From: Oryzicola mucosus
Lineage (GTDB): Bacteria > Pseudomonadota > Alphaproteobacteria > Rhizobiales > Rhizobiaceae
Assembly (NCBI RefSeq): GCF_014534685.1
Contig: NZ_JACVVX010000004.1
Location: forward strand, 62,001-126,000
Direction of reading: 5' to 3'
Length of the DNA stretch: 64,000 nucleotides
In this document: piece after piece, positions 45,470 to 56,099 of the stretch
How the letters are laid out: every line of letters starts with the position of its first letter
Numbering within the stretch: position 1 is the stretch's first letter
Translations under genes and position numbers: made by a program
The notes under the pieces: model-generated
The model's input: only the letters and a program-made list of their open reading frames with translations
The model's database searches: none
What the model was told of the DNA's origin: nothing

Positions 45470-45581
45470 GCTTCGCCCCCAGCGTCCCGTCCGCCATAAT
45501 AGAGGCAGCAAATATCGCCCGCAAGTTAAGGAACCCACTGCACCAGCGTCCGTTGTTTGCGAGCAACAGAGGAGATTTGCG

Positions 45582-45761
45582 ATGGTGAACAAGGATCAGG
45601 TCAAAGGCGCCGCCAAACAGGCAACCGGCGCGGTCAAGGAAGCGGCCGGCAAAGCCACCGGCAGCAAGAAAACCGAAGCAAAGGGCGCAGCCGAAAAGAC
45701 TTCCGGCAAAGTCCAGAAGACCGTTGGCGATGCCAAGGAAAAGGTCAAGAAAGCTCTTTAA
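45582..45761 (+). CDS. CsbD family stress-response protein
   Basis: A 59-residue Lys/Ala-rich protein with the CsbD pattern (NKDQVKGAAKQATGAVKEAAGKATG, KVQKTVGDAKEKVKKAL). Such proteins are small, probably partly disordered, and often strongly induced under general stress. GAGG precedes the ATG closely. It diverges from the patatin lipoprotein gene, and a hairpin terminator follows. Confidence 0.9.
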   Translation: MVNKDQVKGAAKQATGAVKEAAGKATGSKKTEAKGAAEKTSGKVQKTVGDAKEKVKKAL

Positions 45762-45780
45762 CATTCAAGTCTCCCGAAAA

Positions 45781-45814
45781 GAGGCGGGCGCGCAGTCGCC
45801 TGCCTCCTTCTTTT
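45781..45814 (+). terminator. Terminator of the csbD gene
   Basis: Ten-bp stem GAGGCGGGCG/CGCCTGCCTC with one G-T pair and a CGCAGT loop, followed by a T-rich tract broken by one C. Confidence 0.75.
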
Positions 45815-46018
45815 GCAGGGGTCCGAAGGGTGATTTGAGGGGTTCCAAACGTGCCGGAGGCACCCTCCGAATTGCCTTTTGAGGGGGTCGAAAACGGCTC
45901 TTTTCGCCTCTTCACACCTTTGAACCGATTAGGTCGGCAACCGTCTCGATTCTCCGCTTGAAGCCCTCAAGGCAACGCGATAAGCCGTTGCGCGAAAAGA
46001 GTTTTCCGGAGAGACGCC

Positions 46019-47416
46019 GTGACCGCCAAGACCACCAGAACCGAGACCGACACCTTCGGCCCCATCGAGGTCGAAAACGACCGTTACTGGGGCGCACAGG
46101 CGCAGCGTTCGCTCGGAAACTTCAAGATCGGCTGGGAAAAGCAGCCTTTGCCGGTGGTCCGCGCGCTCGGCATAGTCAAGAAAGCGGCGGCTATCACCAA
46201 TCGCGACCTCGGTCGTCTCGATGCCAAGCTGGCCGACGCCATCATCCAGGCCGCGCAGGAAGTCATCGAGGGCAAGCTCGACGCGCATTTCCCGCTCGCG
46301 GTCTGGCAGACAGGCTCGGGCACGCAGTCCAACATGAACGCCAACGAGGTGATTTCCAACCGCGCCATCGAGATGCTGGGCGGCGAGATGGGTTCGAAGA
46401 AGCCGGTTCACCCCAACGACCACGTCAATATGAGCCAGTCGTCCAACGATACCTATCCGACGGCGATGCATGTCGCCTGCGCGGAGGAAATCGTCCATCG
46501 CCTGCTGCCGGCGCTGCAGAAGCTGCGCAACGCGCTCAACGACAAGGCGCAGGAGTTCGCCCCGATCGTCAAGATCGGCCGCACCCACACCCAGGACGCC
46601 ACCCCGCTGACGCTGGGTCAGGAGTTTTCCGGCTACACCCAGCAGGTCGAGAACGGCATCAAGCGGATCGAGCAGACCTTGCCGGCGCTGATGGAACTGG
46701 CCCAGGGCGGCACGGCGGTCGGCACAGGCCTGAATGCGCCTATCGGGTTCGCCGAGAAGGTGGCGGAAAACATCGCCGCGATCACGCAGCTGCCGTTCAC
46801 CACAGCCCCGAACAAGTTCGAAGCGCTGGCAGCGCATGACGCGATGGTGTTCAGCCATGGCGCGATCAACACCGTCGCAGGCTCGCTGTTCAAGATCGCC
46901 AACGACATCCGCCTGCTCGGCTCCGGCCCGCGTTCGGGCCTGGGCGAGTTATCCCTACCCGAGAACGAGCCCGGTTCTTCGATTATGCCGGGCAAGGTCA
47001 ACCCGACCCAATGCGAAGCGCTGACGCAGGTCTGCGTGCAGATTTTCGGCAACAACGCGGCGCTGACCTTCGCGGGCAGCCAGGGCCATTTCGAGCTCAA
47101 TGTCTACAATCCCGTGATGGCCTACAACTTCCTGCAGTCGGTACGGCTCATGGCCGACGCAGCCGTGTCCTTCACCGACAATTGCGTCGTCGGTATCAAG
47201 GCGCGCAAGGACAACATCAAGGCAGCGCTCGAACGCTCGCTGATGCTGGTGACCGCGCTTGCCCCGACCATCGGCTACGACAATGCAGCCAAGATCGCCA
47301 AAACCGCTCATAAGAACGGCACGACGCTGCGTGAGGAAGCCGTCGGCGGCGGATATGTGTCCGACGAGGATTTCGACCGCATCGTCCGCCCGGAAGAAAT
47401 GATCCATCCCGGCTGA
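46019..47416 (+). CDS. fumC: Class II fumarate hydratase
   Basis: Iron-independent fumarase of 465 residues, a homotetramer converting fumarate to L-malate in the TCA cycle. The family signature [11 protein letters not shown] is complete; [30 protein letters not shown] and [20 protein letters not shown] form the active site. The start is a GTG at 46019, six bases after GGAGAG. A 257-base region upstream holds the csbD terminator and presumably the fumC promoter. Confidence 0.97.
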   Translation: MTAKTTRTETDTFGPIEVENDRYWGAQAQRSLGNFKIGWEKQPLPVVRALGIVKKAAAITNRDLGRLDAKLADAIIQAAQEVIEGKLDAHFPLAVWQTGSGTQSNMNANEVISNRAIEMLGGEMGSKKPVHPNDHVNMSQSSNDTYPTAMHVACAEEIVHRLLPALQKLRNALNDKAQEFAPIVKIGRTHTQDATPLTLGQEFSGYTQQVENGIKRIEQTLPALMELAQGGTAVGTGLNAPIGFAEKVAENIAAITQLPFTTAPNKFEALAAHDAMVFSHGAINTVAGSLFKIANDIRLLGSGPRSGLGELSLPENEPGSSIMPGKVNPTQCEALTQVCVQIFGNNAALTFAGSQGHFELNVYNPVMAYNFLQSVRLMADAAVSFTDNCVVGIKARKDNIKAALERSLMLVTALAPTIGYDNAAKIAKTAHKNGTTLREEAVGGGYVSDEDFDRIVRPEEMIHPG

Positions 47417-47518
47417 TGCTCAAATTGTGAACGCTGCGTCGTAAATTATGCATCTTTGGTGAACGGCGGAGATCGGCTAGAAGAGCACATCGAATAGTGC
47501 TCTCTGGAGATCTCCGTC

Positions 47519-47938
47519 ATGTCCCTTTCCACCACATCGTCTTCCGGTACGACCGGCGTCAGCGCTCCTCTCGCGCTTATCGGCCGCCTGCTTCTGTCTT
47601 CGCTCTTCATTCTCGCCGGCTTTGGCAAGCTCACTGCCATCGGCGCCACCGCGGGATGGTTCGGCTCGCTCGGCCTGCCAGTGCCCACCGTGACGACCGT
47701 GGTCGTCGGCCTTGTCGAACTGCTCGGCGGCCTCGCCATCCTGGTCGGCTTCCAGACCCGCATCGCAGCCTTGGTGCTGGCCGTGTTCACCGTGGCAGCC
47801 ACGCTTGTGGCGCATACCGATTTCGCCGACGGCATGCAGATGCTGCTGTTCCAGAAAAACATCTCGATCACCGGCGGCCTGCTTCTGGTCGCAGCACTCG
47901 GTGCGGGCGGCTTGTCGGTCGACGGACGTCGCAAATAA
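47519..47938 (+). CDS. DoxX family membrane protein
   Basis: A 139-residue membrane protein with four predicted helices and the DoxX pattern (LIGRLLLSSLFILAGFGKL, VVGLVELLGGLAILVGFQTR). Functions in the family include quinone-linked oxidoreductase subunits and redox-stress roles; none can be assigned here. GGAG stands eight bases before the ATG. A strong terminator follows. Confidence 0.9.
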   Translation: MSLSTTSSSGTTGVSAPLALIGRLLLSSLFILAGFGKLTAIGATAGWFGSLGLPVPTVTTVVVGLVELLGGLAILVGFQTRIAALVLAVFTVAATLVAHTDFADGMQMLLFQKNISITGGLLLVAALGAGGLSVDGRRK

Positions 47939-48021
47939 TCAAGCCGACTACTGCCTATACATCTTCTTTGAGCTGGTTTTGTTCAGTTCCTTGAAGGATG
48001 TAGAAGCTGATCGGTATCGTG

Positions 48022-48057
48022 AAAAAGCCGCCTGCAGGACACTGCCGGCGGCTTTTT
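48022..48057 (+). terminator. Bidirectional-looking terminator after the doxX gene
   Basis: AAAAAGCCGCC/GGCGGCTTTTT with an inner GCAG/CTGC stem and GACA loop. The remaining 150 bases up to the next gene are AT-richer and carry no gene. Confidence 0.93.
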
Positions 48058-48205
48058 GCGTCATAATCTTTCACAGTATTCGTTCTCACACTGGTTTCAC
48101 CGGACAACAACGTCCTCCAAAAATCAACTGCCACACATTTTGTTCTTTATATGTTCTAATTTTCATGGCATTCTACAACTGTGAACTGCTGGATTTTACC
48201 GACCG

Positions 48206-49030
48206 ATGATAGACGTCAGAACAGATTTTCGCTTGCTGCATGAAGAGCCGGGAGCGTTCATCATCCCCAATCCCTGGGATATTGGAACAGCGCGAATACT
48301 CGCCACCTTGGGTTTCAAAGCACTGGCGACGACAAGTGCCGGCATGGCTTTTTCCTACGGGGTAGCCGAGGGGCAAACGTCTCGCGAAGTCGTCTTGAAC
48401 CACTGCGGCACGCTTGTGTCCGCTACTTCTCTTCCAGTCTCCGCCGATCTGGAAAAAGGGTTTGGGGATAGTCCCGAAAGCGCTGGAGAAACCGTCGTTG
48501 CCGCCGCGGATATCGGTCTCGCCGGCTGTTCTCTTGAAGATCATACCGGCGATCCCAGCAATCCAATTTACGATTTTTCTCTTGCCGTCGAACGGATTCA
48601 GGCTGCGTGCGAAGCAAAAACGGCTCTGGCGCATGATTTCGTCTTCACCGCGCGCTGTGAGAACTTCATGTGGGGGAAAGCCGATCTGGACGACACGATA
48701 AGGCGGCTGCAGGCATTCGAAGCCGCCGGCGCTGATGTGCTCTATGCACCGGGCCTGAAGGATTTGGATACGATTCGCACCGTCTGCCAGGCCGTCTCCA
48801 AGCCGGTGAACGTCGTGATGGGTTTACCCGGCACAACCTTCAGTTTCGATGAGCTGGCGTCTGCCGGTGTCAAAAGGATCAGTGTCGGCTCGGCACTGGC
48901 GCGTCTCGCTTATGGCGCCTTCGTGACCGCTGCGCGAGAGATGGCAACAGGCGGCACGTTTCGGTTCGCGGAGCGGGCCATGAGTTTTGCGGAACTGGAG
49001 AGCTTTTTCACGGGCACTGCAAAGCCATAA
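48206..49030 (+). CDS. Isocitrate lyase/PEP mutase superfamily protein
   Basis: A 274-residue enzyme of the ICL/PEPM superfamily, cutting or forming C-C or C-P bonds next to an alpha-keto acid. It shows NPWDIGTARILATLGFKALATTSAG, SADLEKGFG with the Mg-binding Asp, and the GCSLEDHTGDP block; the KKCGH-like catalytic motif of isocitrate lyase is absent, so this is the small 'oxaloacetate decarboxylase/PEP mutase-like' group. Base composition is less GC-rich than neighbours. No gene for phosphonate metabolism is nearby, and the substrate remains unknown. Confidence 0.85.
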   Translation: MIDVRTDFRLLHEEPGAFIIPNPWDIGTARILATLGFKALATTSAGMAFSYGVAEGQTSREVVLNHCGTLVSATSLPVSADLEKGFGDSPESAGETVVAAADIGLAGCSLEDHTGDPSNPIYDFSLAVERIQAACEAKTALAHDFVFTARCENFMWGKADLDDTIRRLQAFEAAGADVLYAPGLKDLDTIRTVCQAVSKPVNVVMGLPGTTFSFDELASAGVKRISVGSALARLAYGAFVTAAREMATGGTFRFAERAMSFAELESFFTGTAKP

Positions 49031-49092
49031 GCGGGGCGCTCGAAACTGTCGATACGCCACGCCAAGCCGAACTGTTTGCGAACCGGTCTTTC

Positions 49093-50628
49093 CTACTTCG
49101 CCGAGCTGCTGGGGCCGCCATCCACGGCAAGCACGAGTTTCTTGCCTGTGAGCTTCCCAAGCTGCGCCAGGCGACCGGCAGGGCGTTCGCCATAGAGCGC
49201 GGCGAGATCAGCGGGCAGGACGAGCGCCAGGGCGCCATTGGGACGCTTTTCCCAGCGCAGCCTCGGCATGACGCCCGGCATCGAGGCCGTCAGCAGATAG
49301 ACGACGCGCATCATGGCGCCGAGCACTCTGGCACGCTCGGTATAACGCGGCGGCGCAAGCGCCTTGATCTCGGCGGCGATGTTCTCGTCCGTTATCCCTT
49401 CGTGGCGATAGAGATTGGCCAGCGCGATGAAAGCCCGGCCCGGATGGTCGACGCCGATGAACGAGGCATGTGCAATGATGTTGAGCGACTGCTTCCCGCG
49501 ATAATCGGGATGCGCGCGCCAACCGATATCGGCAAGAAGACAAGCGGCATGCCGGCAGCGGGCTTCCTCCTCCGTCTCGTCGATACCAAAAACAGCGAAG
49601 CTTTTGGCGGTCCATTCGGCCAGCTCGTGCGAATGCCCCACAGACCGCGCGCGCAGCAGCGCCAGTTCCTCGGAGGCTGCGATCAGCGGATCCTGCTTTT
49701 GCTGCTCCGGCGACAGGAGCGAGTAGAGAAAGCCCTCGCGAACACCCAGTGCGGACACAACAATGCGCGACGGCTTCATCGTCGCAATGATCTTTTGCAG
49801 CACGACTGCACCGTAAGGCAGCAGCGCACGCCGGTTCTTGGAGACGTGCTCGATGCCCTTGATCTTTTCGATATCGCCGCGCGCCACCTGCCGCAAGAAC
49901 GCTTCGGAGTCGGCGATGCCGAGTTCGTAGTGGTGCATGACCTCGAGCGGATAGTTGGTCATGCTCATATGCAGCCGAGCGAGGTTTCGCCAGGTGCCAC
50001 CCACGGCATAGAAGGTCCTGCCCTGTCCGCCGGCGAGGAGCTTTGCCTTCGCCAGTTCGGTCTCGGCGATACGGGCCGATTGCACGGTGGAATTCTTGGA
50101 AGCGTCCTGCAGCCTCAGGCCGCCCAAGGGCAATGTGATGCCGTCGCCAATGGTCGTGCCCTTTATGTCGACGAGTTCCAAGCTGCCGCCGCCCAGATCG
50201 CCGGCGATGCCGTCGGCGGGATGGAAGCCTGAAATGATGCCCATCGCCGAGTAATAGGCTTCCTCGCGGCCGGTCAGCACGCGAATCTTCGTCCCGAGCA
50301 CCTCTTCGGCTCGGCGAATGAAGTCGGGGCCGTTGACCGCCTCGCGTGCGGCGGCCGTGGCAAGTACGTGCATTTCGCTCGCTCCCGCCTGTTCCGAGAG
50401 CGCGCGGAAACGGCGAAACTCCTCCATCGACCGGGTGACGGCCTCCGGGTCCAGCTTGCCCGTCGAAACAATGCCACGGCCAAGTCCCGCAAGCATCTTC
50501 TCGTTGAAGATGAGCGTAGGCGAGCGGGCAAGGCCTTCGAACACTACAAGACGGATCGAGTTCGACCCGATATCGACGATGGACAGTGGCCGGCGATCCT
50601 TGAGCCGGCCCTGCGAAAATTGCGCCAT
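49093..50628 (-). CDS. ppx: Exopolyphosphatase, Ppx/GppA family
   Basis: A 511-residue enzyme releasing phosphate from polyphosphate (or hydrolysing pppGpp). The actin-like ATPase fold motifs are clear: VDIGSNSIRLVVFEG (residues 18-32), LTGREEAYYSAMGIISG, and GDLGGGSLELVDI (phosphate 2 loop). The C-terminal HD-like helical domain follows. It lies directly after ppk with a one-base overlap, so synthesis and breakdown of polyphosphate are encoded together. Confidence 0.94.
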   Translation of the reverse strand: MAQFSQGRLKDRRPLSIVDIGSNSIRLVVFEGLARSPTLIFNEKMLAGLGRGIVSTGKLDPEAVTRSMEEFRRFRALSEQAGASEMHVLATAAAREAVNGPDFIRRAEEVLGTKIRVLTGREEAYYSAMGIISGFHPADGIAGDLGGGSLELVDIKGTTIGDGITLPLGGLRLQDASKNSTVQSARIAETELAKAKLLAGGQGRTFYAVGGTWRNLARLHMSMTNYPLEVMHHYELGIADSEAFLRQVARGDIEKIKGIEHVSKNRRALLPYGAVVLQKIIATMKPSRIVVSALGVREGFLYSLLSPEQQKQDPLIAASEELALLRARSVGHSHELAEWTAKSFAVFGIDETEEEARCRHAACLLADIGWRAHPDYRGKQSLNIIAHASFIGVDHPGRAFIALANLYRHEGITDENIAAEIKALAPPRYTERARVLGAMMRVVYLLTASMPGVMPRLRWEKRPNGALALVLPADLAALYGERPAGRLAQLGKLTGKKLVLAVDGGPSSSAK

Positions 50629-52832
50629 TAACTGCTTGCCAATTCAGACTTTTTGCGCCGCTTGAACTGCGCGATGCGCTTCGGTGCATGGGATTTCAAC
50701 GCATCACCCCGTCCCGATAGACTCGGATTGGTCATGAAATATTCCTGAGCGTTGAACGGCTCTTCGCCCTCATCCAGCGTTATCCGCCGCGAGGTACCGT
50801 CTGCCAATACTTCGAAACTCTGCTGGTTGTCCATGATGTTTCCCAGCATGATCTGTCCCAGCACCTGTTCATGCACAGTCGGATTGGTGATTGGGAACAT
50901 ACATTCGACGCGGCGGTCGAGATTGCGCGGCATCAGGTCGGCCGAGGACAGATAGACGATCGCCTCGTCGGACGGCAGACCATGGCCGTTGCCGAAACAA
51001 TAGATGCGGCTGTGTTCCAGGAAGCGACCGACGATCGACTTCACGCGGATGTTCTCGGACAGGCCGGGCACCTGCGGACGCAGGCAGCAGATGCCGCGCA
51101 CCACGAGATCGACCTCGACCCCAGCCCGGCTCGCATCGTAGAGCGCGTCGATGATGGCTGGATCGACCAACGAGTTCATCTTCATCCAGATGCGCGCCGG
51201 GCGGCCGGCCCCGGCATGCTTGATCTCGTCCTCGATATGGCCGAGCAACCGGCTGCGCAGCGTATAGGGCGACAGCGCCACGGACATCTTCTCAGCCGGC
51301 TCGGCATAGCCGGTGATGAAATTGAAGATCTGGGCGACGTCGATGGCGATTTTCGGATCCGTCGTGAAGAAGGACAGATCGGTGTAGATGCGGGCGGTGA
51401 TCGGGTGATAATTGCCGGTGCCGAGATGGACATAATTGCGCAGCTTGCCATCTTCGCGGCGCACCACCAGCGACATCTTGGCGTGGGTCTTCAGCTCGAG
51501 AAAGCCGAAGACGACCTGAACGCCGGCGCGCTCCAGATCGCGCGCCCAGCGGATGTTGGCCTCTTCGTCGAAGCGTGCCTTGAGTTCGACCAATGCGGTG
51601 ACGGACTTGCCGGCTTCGGCGGCATCGGCGAGCGCCCGCACGATGGGGCTGTCGGCCGATGTGCGATACAGGGTCTGCTTGATCGCTACCACTTCCGGAT
51701 CGGCGGTCGCCTGACGCAGGAACTGCACCACGACGTCGAACGATTCATAGGGATGGTGGACGATGATGTCCTTTTCGCGAATCGCCGCGAAGCAATCGCC
51801 GCGATGCTCGCGGATACGCTCGGGGAAGCGCGGGTTATAGGGTGTGAACTTCAGGTCGTCGCGCGGAACCGAGACGATCTCGGAAAACTGGTTGAGGGCA
51901 AGCGGGCCTGTCAGGATGCTGATGCGGTTGCCCGTGACGCCGAGTTCGCCAGAGACGAAATCGCGGAGTTCTTCCGGCATGCTACCGTCGAATTCGATGC
52001 GGATCACCTGGCCGCGCCGGCGCCGCTTCAGCGCCGTTTCGAACAGTTGGACGAGATCCTCGGATTCTTCCTCGACCTCGATATCGCTATCGCGGATGAT
52101 GCGGAACGTTCCCGAACCCTTGACCTCATAGCCCGGAAAAAGCTGCCCGATGAACAGGCTGACCGTTCCCTCGATAGGAATGAAGCGCACCGCGCCCTTG
52201 CGATCCGGCAAGCGAATGAAGCGCTTCAACGCCTGCGGAATGCGCAGCAGCGCCGTCATCTCCTGACCGTTCTTGCGGTGCCGAAGCTGCAGCGCAATGG
52301 AAAAACCGAGATTGGGGATAAAGGGGAAGGGATGCGCCGGATCGATGGAGAGCGGCGTGAGCACCGGGAAGACCTGCTCCATGAAATGCTGCTCGAGCCA
52401 GACTTTCTCTTCCTTGACGAGCTGGGCGGCCGTTACCGTCTCGATGCCCTGCCCCTTGAGCAGTTGCATCAGGTTGGAAAGGCTGTGCTGCTGATCTTCC
52501 TGCAGGCTGCCGACCTCGCGCAGCAGATATTCGAGCTGTTCTTCAGGCGTGCGCCCGTCCGGGCTGCGCACCGTGATGCCTTCGCGGACCTGCCCGGCTA
52601 AGCCCGCGACGCGCACCATGAAGAATTCGTCGAGATTGGCCGCCGATATGGAGAGGAAGCGTATCCGCTCCAGCAGCGGATGACGTTCGTTGTGGGATTC
52701 TTCCAGGACACGCCGGTTGAATTGCAGCCACGAGAACTCCCGGTTCACGAAGCGGTCGGGATTGCCCCCGACTTCGCCAGTCAGCACCTGCGGCTTCAGG
52801 AAATCCGTATGGGCCGGCTTCATCTCATTCAT
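50628..52832 (-). CDS. ppk1: Polyphosphate kinase 1
   Basis: A 734-residue enzyme polymerising the gamma-phosphate of ATP into polyphosphate through a phospho-histidine. Typical blocks: [19 protein letters not shown] at the N-terminus, [33 protein letters not shown], and [12 protein letters not shown]. It is the first gene of the ppk-ppx operon. Two GACAG copies 60-75 bases upstream resemble a Pho box, but their spacing is off by two bases. Confidence 0.96.
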   Translation of the reverse strand: MNEMKPAHTDFLKPQVLTGEVGGNPDRFVNREFSWLQFNRRVLEESHNERHPLLERIRFLSISAANLDEFFMVRVAGLAGQVREGITVRSPDGRTPEEQLEYLLREVGSLQEDQQHSLSNLMQLLKGQGIETVTAAQLVKEEKVWLEQHFMEQVFPVLTPLSIDPAHPFPFIPNLGFSIALQLRHRKNGQEMTALLRIPQALKRFIRLPDRKGAVRFIPIEGTVSLFIGQLFPGYEVKGSGTFRIIRDSDIEVEEESEDLVQLFETALKRRRRGQVIRIEFDGSMPEELRDFVSGELGVTGNRISILTGPLALNQFSEIVSVPRDDLKFTPYNPRFPERIREHRGDCFAAIREKDIIVHHPYESFDVVVQFLRQATADPEVVAIKQTLYRTSADSPIVRALADAAEAGKSVTALVELKARFDEEANIRWARDLERAGVQVVFGFLELKTHAKMSLVVRREDGKLRNYVHLGTGNYHPITARIYTDLSFFTTDPKIAIDVAQIFNFITGYAEPAEKMSVALSPYTLRSRLLGHIEDEIKHAGAGRPARIWMKMNSLVDPAIIDALYDASRAGVEVDLVVRGICCLRPQVPGLSENIRVKSIVGRFLEHSRIYCFGNGHGLPSDEAIVYLSSADLMPRNLDRRVECMFPITNPTVHEQVLGQIMLGNIMDNQQSFEVLADGTSRRITLDEGEEPFNAQEYFMTNPSLSGRGDALKSHAPKRIAQFKRRKKSELASS

Positions 52833-52985
52833 CGCTGCGCTTTTCCCAATCGATATTTTTTACCGGCTTTGCGGTTCAGTCTACCCTCTGACAGGGTTTT
52901 GCGACAGTTTCATTTCACCATCTTGCAAAGCTGCCTGTTATGCTCCAAACGATTGGCACCTATCAGTCAAAATCGGGAGAAAATC

Positions 52986-53231
52986 ATGGCAGGCGGCGCC
53001 ATTCCCCACTTCCAGAACGATGCGGGCCATCCGATCATCGAGATCGGCGTGAAGGAATTCATGTGCGTGGGCGCCAATCCGCCCTTCGATCACCCACATG
53101 TCTATCTCGACATGGGCAGCGATCACGAGAAGGTCTGCCCCTATTGCTCGACGCTTTATCGCTATACGGCGTCGCTGAAACCGCACGAGACCATTCCGGC
53201 CGGCGCAGTGTATATCGACCGCGCAGCCTAA
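52986..53231 (+). CDS. Zinc-finger domain-containing protein (NDUFS6-like)
   Basis: An 81-residue protein of the zf-CHCC family that includes mitochondrial complex I subunit NDUFS6. The zinc ligands fit: Cys in EFMCVGANPPFDHPHVYL, His in HPHVYLDMG, and CPYCSTLY. In alphaproteobacteria this protein may be an accessory complex I subunit. CGGGAGA precedes the ATG at 52986. It is followed nine bases later by an FAD monooxygenase gene. Confidence 0.9.
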   Translation: MAGGAIPHFQNDAGHPIIEIGVKEFMCVGANPPFDHPHVYLDMGSDHEKVCPYCSTLYRYTASLKPHETIPAGAVYIDRAA

Positions 53232-53240
53232 CCCACACCG

Positions 53241-54452
53241 ATGCAAGACCTTGTCATTGCCGGGGGCGGGATTGCCGGTCTCGCGGCGGCTCTGTCGTTT
53301 GCACAAGACCGCGCCCGCGTGCGCGTTTACGAACGGTCAGCGCGGCTGGATGAGGTCGGCGCGGGTCTGCAGCTCTCGCCCAACGTGACCCGTATCCTAG
53401 CCAGGCTCGGTGTGCTGGAACGCCTCATCGACCAGGCGGTGAAACCAGAAGCGGTGGTGCTGCGCCAGGCATCCACCCTCGCCGAGGTCGCACGCGTCCC
53501 CCTTGGCGCGGCTGCGGAGCGGCGCTGGGGTGCGCCCTATCTCGTCGTCCATCGGGCGGATTTGCAGAAGGCACTGGCGGAAACCGTGCTGGAGACGCCG
53601 GAGATATCGCTCACCCTGGGTTCGACGGTGACTGCAGCCGACGCCAGCCAAGGCGGCATCGGGGTCGCGATTGAGAGCAAGGGCGACACCACTGCGGATC
53701 GCGCCGATCTGTTCGTCGCGGCGGACGGCGTGTGGTCGAACTGCCGCGCTTGGGTGCGTTCGGACGCCTCCAGCCGCTTCACCGACAAGCTGGCCTGGCG
53801 CACGACGATCCCGGTCGACAGCGAGGCCGGCTCGGCGTTTGCCGCCATTGGCGCGACAACAGTGGTCACCGCCTTCATGCATAGCGGCTTCCATCTCATC
53901 GCTTATCCCATACGCGCCGGTCGCGCGATCAACCTCGCCGCCTTCACGCCGGGCAAGGCGGTGGCCCAGAGCTGGAACGGCGACGCCGACCTCTCGCTGC
54001 TGAGAACGGCCCTGCGTGGAGCGGCACCGGCCTTGGCAGACCTGATCGACCGCTGCGGCCCCTGGCAGGTCTGGCCGCTCTACTCGGTCGACGCATCCCT
54101 GCCCTGGACGCGACGCGGCGGCATTGCGCTGATCGGCGATGCGGCGCATGCGACGACGCCCTTTGCCGCGCAAGGTGCGGCGATGGGCATCGAAGACGCG
54201 TTCACCTTGGCCGGAGCGGTGGCTAAGGGTAGCCTTGCCGCCCTGCCCGCATGGGAAAGCCAACGCCGGGAGCGGGTTCAGAAGGTGGTGCGGCGCGGGA
54301 CGCTCAACCGTTTTGCCTGGCACGCGTCGGGGCCGGTAGCGCTGGCACGCAACCTGTTTCTGAAAAGCCGCTCGCCCAAGGCCCTGGCGGCCGATCTGGA
54401 CTGGCTCTATGGCTGGACGCCACCCGGCTGGGATGCGGGCAGGTCGTTGTAG
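53241..54452 (+). CDS. FAD-dependent monooxygenase (UbiH/salicylate hydroxylase-like)
   Basis: A 403-residue flavoprotein hydroxylase of group A. The FAD motif GGGIAGLAAALSFAQDRARVRVYER is at the N-terminus, the DG motif in LFVAADGVWS, and the second FAD motif in ALIGDAAHATTPFAAQGAAMGIEDAFTLA. Substrate is probably an aromatic ring, but this cannot be fixed from sequence. It forms a pair with the zinc-finger gene. Its last 46 bases overlap the 3' end of the convergent TIGR02117 gene. Confidence 0.88.
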   Translation: MQDLVIAGGGIAGLAAALSFAQDRARVRVYERSARLDEVGAGLQLSPNVTRILARLGVLERLIDQAVKPEAVVLRQASTLAEVARVPLGAAAERRWGAPYLVVHRADLQKALAETVLETPEISLTLGSTVTAADASQGGIGVAIESKGDTTADRADLFVAADGVWSNCRAWVRSDASSRFTDKLAWRTTIPVDSEAGSAFAAIGATTVVTAFMHSGFHLIAYPIRAGRAINLAAFTPGKAVAQSWNGDADLSLLRTALRGAAPALADLIDRCGPWQVWPLYSVDASLPWTRRGGIALIGDAAHATTPFAAQGAAMGIEDAFTLAGAVAKGSLAALPAWESQRRERVQKVVRRGTLNRFAWHASGPVALARNLFLKSRSPKALAADLDWLYGWTPPGWDAGRSL

Positions 54453-55108
54453 AGCGACAGAGACGCATCCAGCGACAGCGGCAGCGGGTTCCACCATCCC
54501 GTGCGTTGGCCCGCCGCCCGCAATGCCGCAGCCGTCCAGGTGTTGCACCCCAACAGCGCGTTGAACCGCCCTTGCGCCTCGAAGAAACGGTCGTACTCGC
54601 CATAGGCCGCGCCGTCGATGGGAAGGACGGCTGAGCCGTCGCGGGTAAAACTGGCGTCGATGAAGTCGAGCAACGTCGAGTATTCCGCCTCGCCGAGCGC
54701 GAGCCGACGCACGGCGGGATGATCCTCGGGCACATCGCCGATCACACTGACATGCATCACTGCGCGATCGACAGTTAGTGCGGAAAAGACGGCGCTGGCC
54801 TTCAATTCCGACCAGCTCGGCGTGTTGAGGTAAAAGTCGCGTCCCCCCCAGCCGAAGACCGCATAGACCGCGCCCGGTATATCGAGCGGCAAGCCGGCCT
54901 GCGTCATGAAGCTGAAGCGCTCGGCAACCTCCCGGTCGATCGGAATGGCAATGTCGGTGTGGATCGGGTTGTGCAGGACGAGGATATGTCGGGGTTGTGA
55001 AAGCGGCCCGACCGCCGGCAGAAGAGGACGCGGAACCAGCGCGCCGATGAGAAGGGTCGCCAAGGGAATACCCAGCAGCAACAAAGCGATGCGGGCAAAC
55101 CGTCTCAT
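54407..55108 (-). CDS. TIGR02117/DUF2459 family protein
   Basis: A 233-residue protein with one N-terminal membrane helix or uncleaved signal (RIALLLLGIPLATLLIGAL) and a periplasmic domain of the TIGR02117 family (HTDIAIPID, WGGRDFYLNTPSW, LPIDGAAYGEYDRFFEAQGRFNALLGCNTW). Members occur in proteobacteria near membrane or storage-polymer genes but have no proven function. It overlaps the monooxygenase gene tail to tail. Confidence 0.85.
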   Translation of the reverse strand: MRRFARIALLLLGIPLATLLIGALVPRPLLPAVGPLSQPRHILVLHNPIHTDIAIPIDREVAERFSFMTQAGLPLDIPGAVYAVFGWGGRDFYLNTPSWSELKASAVFSALTVDRAVMHVSVIGDVPEDHPAVRRLALGEAEYSTLLDFIDASFTRDGSAVLPIDGAAYGEYDRFFEAQGRFNALLGCNTWTAAALRAAGQRTGWWNPLPLSLDASLSLYNDLPASQPGGVQP

Positions 55109-55218
55109 TCAGCACCGATCCTTGAAGCAGCGGAGAAAACGATTCCGAAAATCCTCGCAGACGTTTGAAACAGAATCCGTTTTCCCGCTGGCGTCGTGCG
55201 ATGACAACCTTGACGCAC

Positions 55219-55248
55219 AAAAAACCCGGCCGAATTTCGACCGGGTTT
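55219..55248 (-). terminator. Terminator of the aap operon
   Basis: On the minus strand an 8-bp stem AAACCCGG/CCGGGTTT with an eleven-base loop is followed by a run of Ts (As at 55219-55224 on the plus strand). It lies 24 bases after aapP. Confidence 0.9.
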
Positions 55249-55271
55249 CGAGCTTTAAGGACATTGCGTTT

Positions 55272-56075
55272 TCAGTGCAGAATCTGGCTGAGGAACAGCT
55301 TGGTGCGCTCGTGCTGCGGGTTGTCGAAGAACTCGGCCGGCGTGTTCTGCTCGACGATCTGGCCTTGGTCCATGAAGATGACGCGGTTGGCGACCTTGCG
55401 GGCAAAACCCATTTCGTGGGTCACGCACAGCATCGTCATGCCTTCTTCGGCGAGGCCCACCATCGTTTCGAGCACTTCCTTGATCATCTCGGGATCGAGC
55501 GCCGAAGTCGGCTCGTCGAACAGCATGATACGCGGGTTCATGCAGAGCGAGCGCGCAATCGCCACGCGCTGCTGCTGGCCCCCGGACAGTTGGCCCGGAT
55601 ATTTATGCGCCTGCTCGGGAATCTTGACGCGCTTGAGGAAGTGCATCGCCGTTTCCTCGGCCTGCTTCTTCGGCACCTTGCGCACCCAGATCGGCGCCAG
55701 CGTGCAGTTCTCCAGAATGGTCAGATGCGGGAACAGGTTGAAGTGCTGGAAGACCATGCCGACCTCGCGGCGCACCTCGTCGATCTTCTTCAGATCGTTG
55801 GTCAGTTCCTTGCCGTCGACGATGATCTTGCCCTTCTGGTGCTCCTCCAGGCGGTTGATGCAGCGGATCATGGTCGACTTGCCGGAGCCGGAAGGACCGC
55901 AGATGACGATGCGCTCACCGCGCATCACCTTCAGGTTGATGTCCTTCAGCACGTTGAAGTCGCCATACCATTTGTACATGTTGACGATTTCGACGGCGAC
56001 GTCGGTGGCCGAAATCTGCATCTTGGCCCGGTCGACTGCGATTTCCTCGGCGCTGACAGCGTTTTCGATAGCCAT
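55272..56075 (-). CDS. aapP: General L-amino acid ABC transporter, ATP-binding subunit AapP
   Basis: A 267-residue polar amino acid ABC ATPase. Walker A is GPSGSGKST at residues 60-68, the signature [16 protein letters not shown], and Walker [16 protein letters not shown]. The N-terminus carries about 25 extra residues as in rhizobial AapP. It is the last of four genes aapJ-Q-M-P, which import a broad range of L-amino acids. Confidence 0.95.
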   Translation of the reverse strand: MAIENAVSAEEIAVDRAKMQISATDVAVEIVNMYKWYGDFNVLKDINLKVMRGERIVICGPSGSGKSTMIRCINRLEEHQKGKIIVDGKELTNDLKKIDEVRREVGMVFQHFNLFPHLTILENCTLAPIWVRKVPKKQAEETAMHFLKRVKIPEQAHKYPGQLSGGQQQRVAIARSLCMNPRIMLFDEPTSALDPEMIKEVLETMVGLAEEGMTMLCVTHEMGFARKVANRVIFMDQGQIVEQNTPAEFFDNPQHERTKLFLSQILH

Positions 56076-56099
56076 AGGTTCATTCCCCTTTGGAGGTGC

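Noticed and set aside
48141..48160. Third copy of the shared gut/aco box upstream of the ICL/PEP-mutase gene
   Set aside because: Only the ATATGTTC half matches; the rest differs, which is expected by chance in AT-rich sequence.
52888..52910. Pho box upstream of ppk
   Set aside because: Two CTGTC copies on the minus strand are 13 bases apart start to start, while the Pho box repeats are 11 apart; the second half also deviates.
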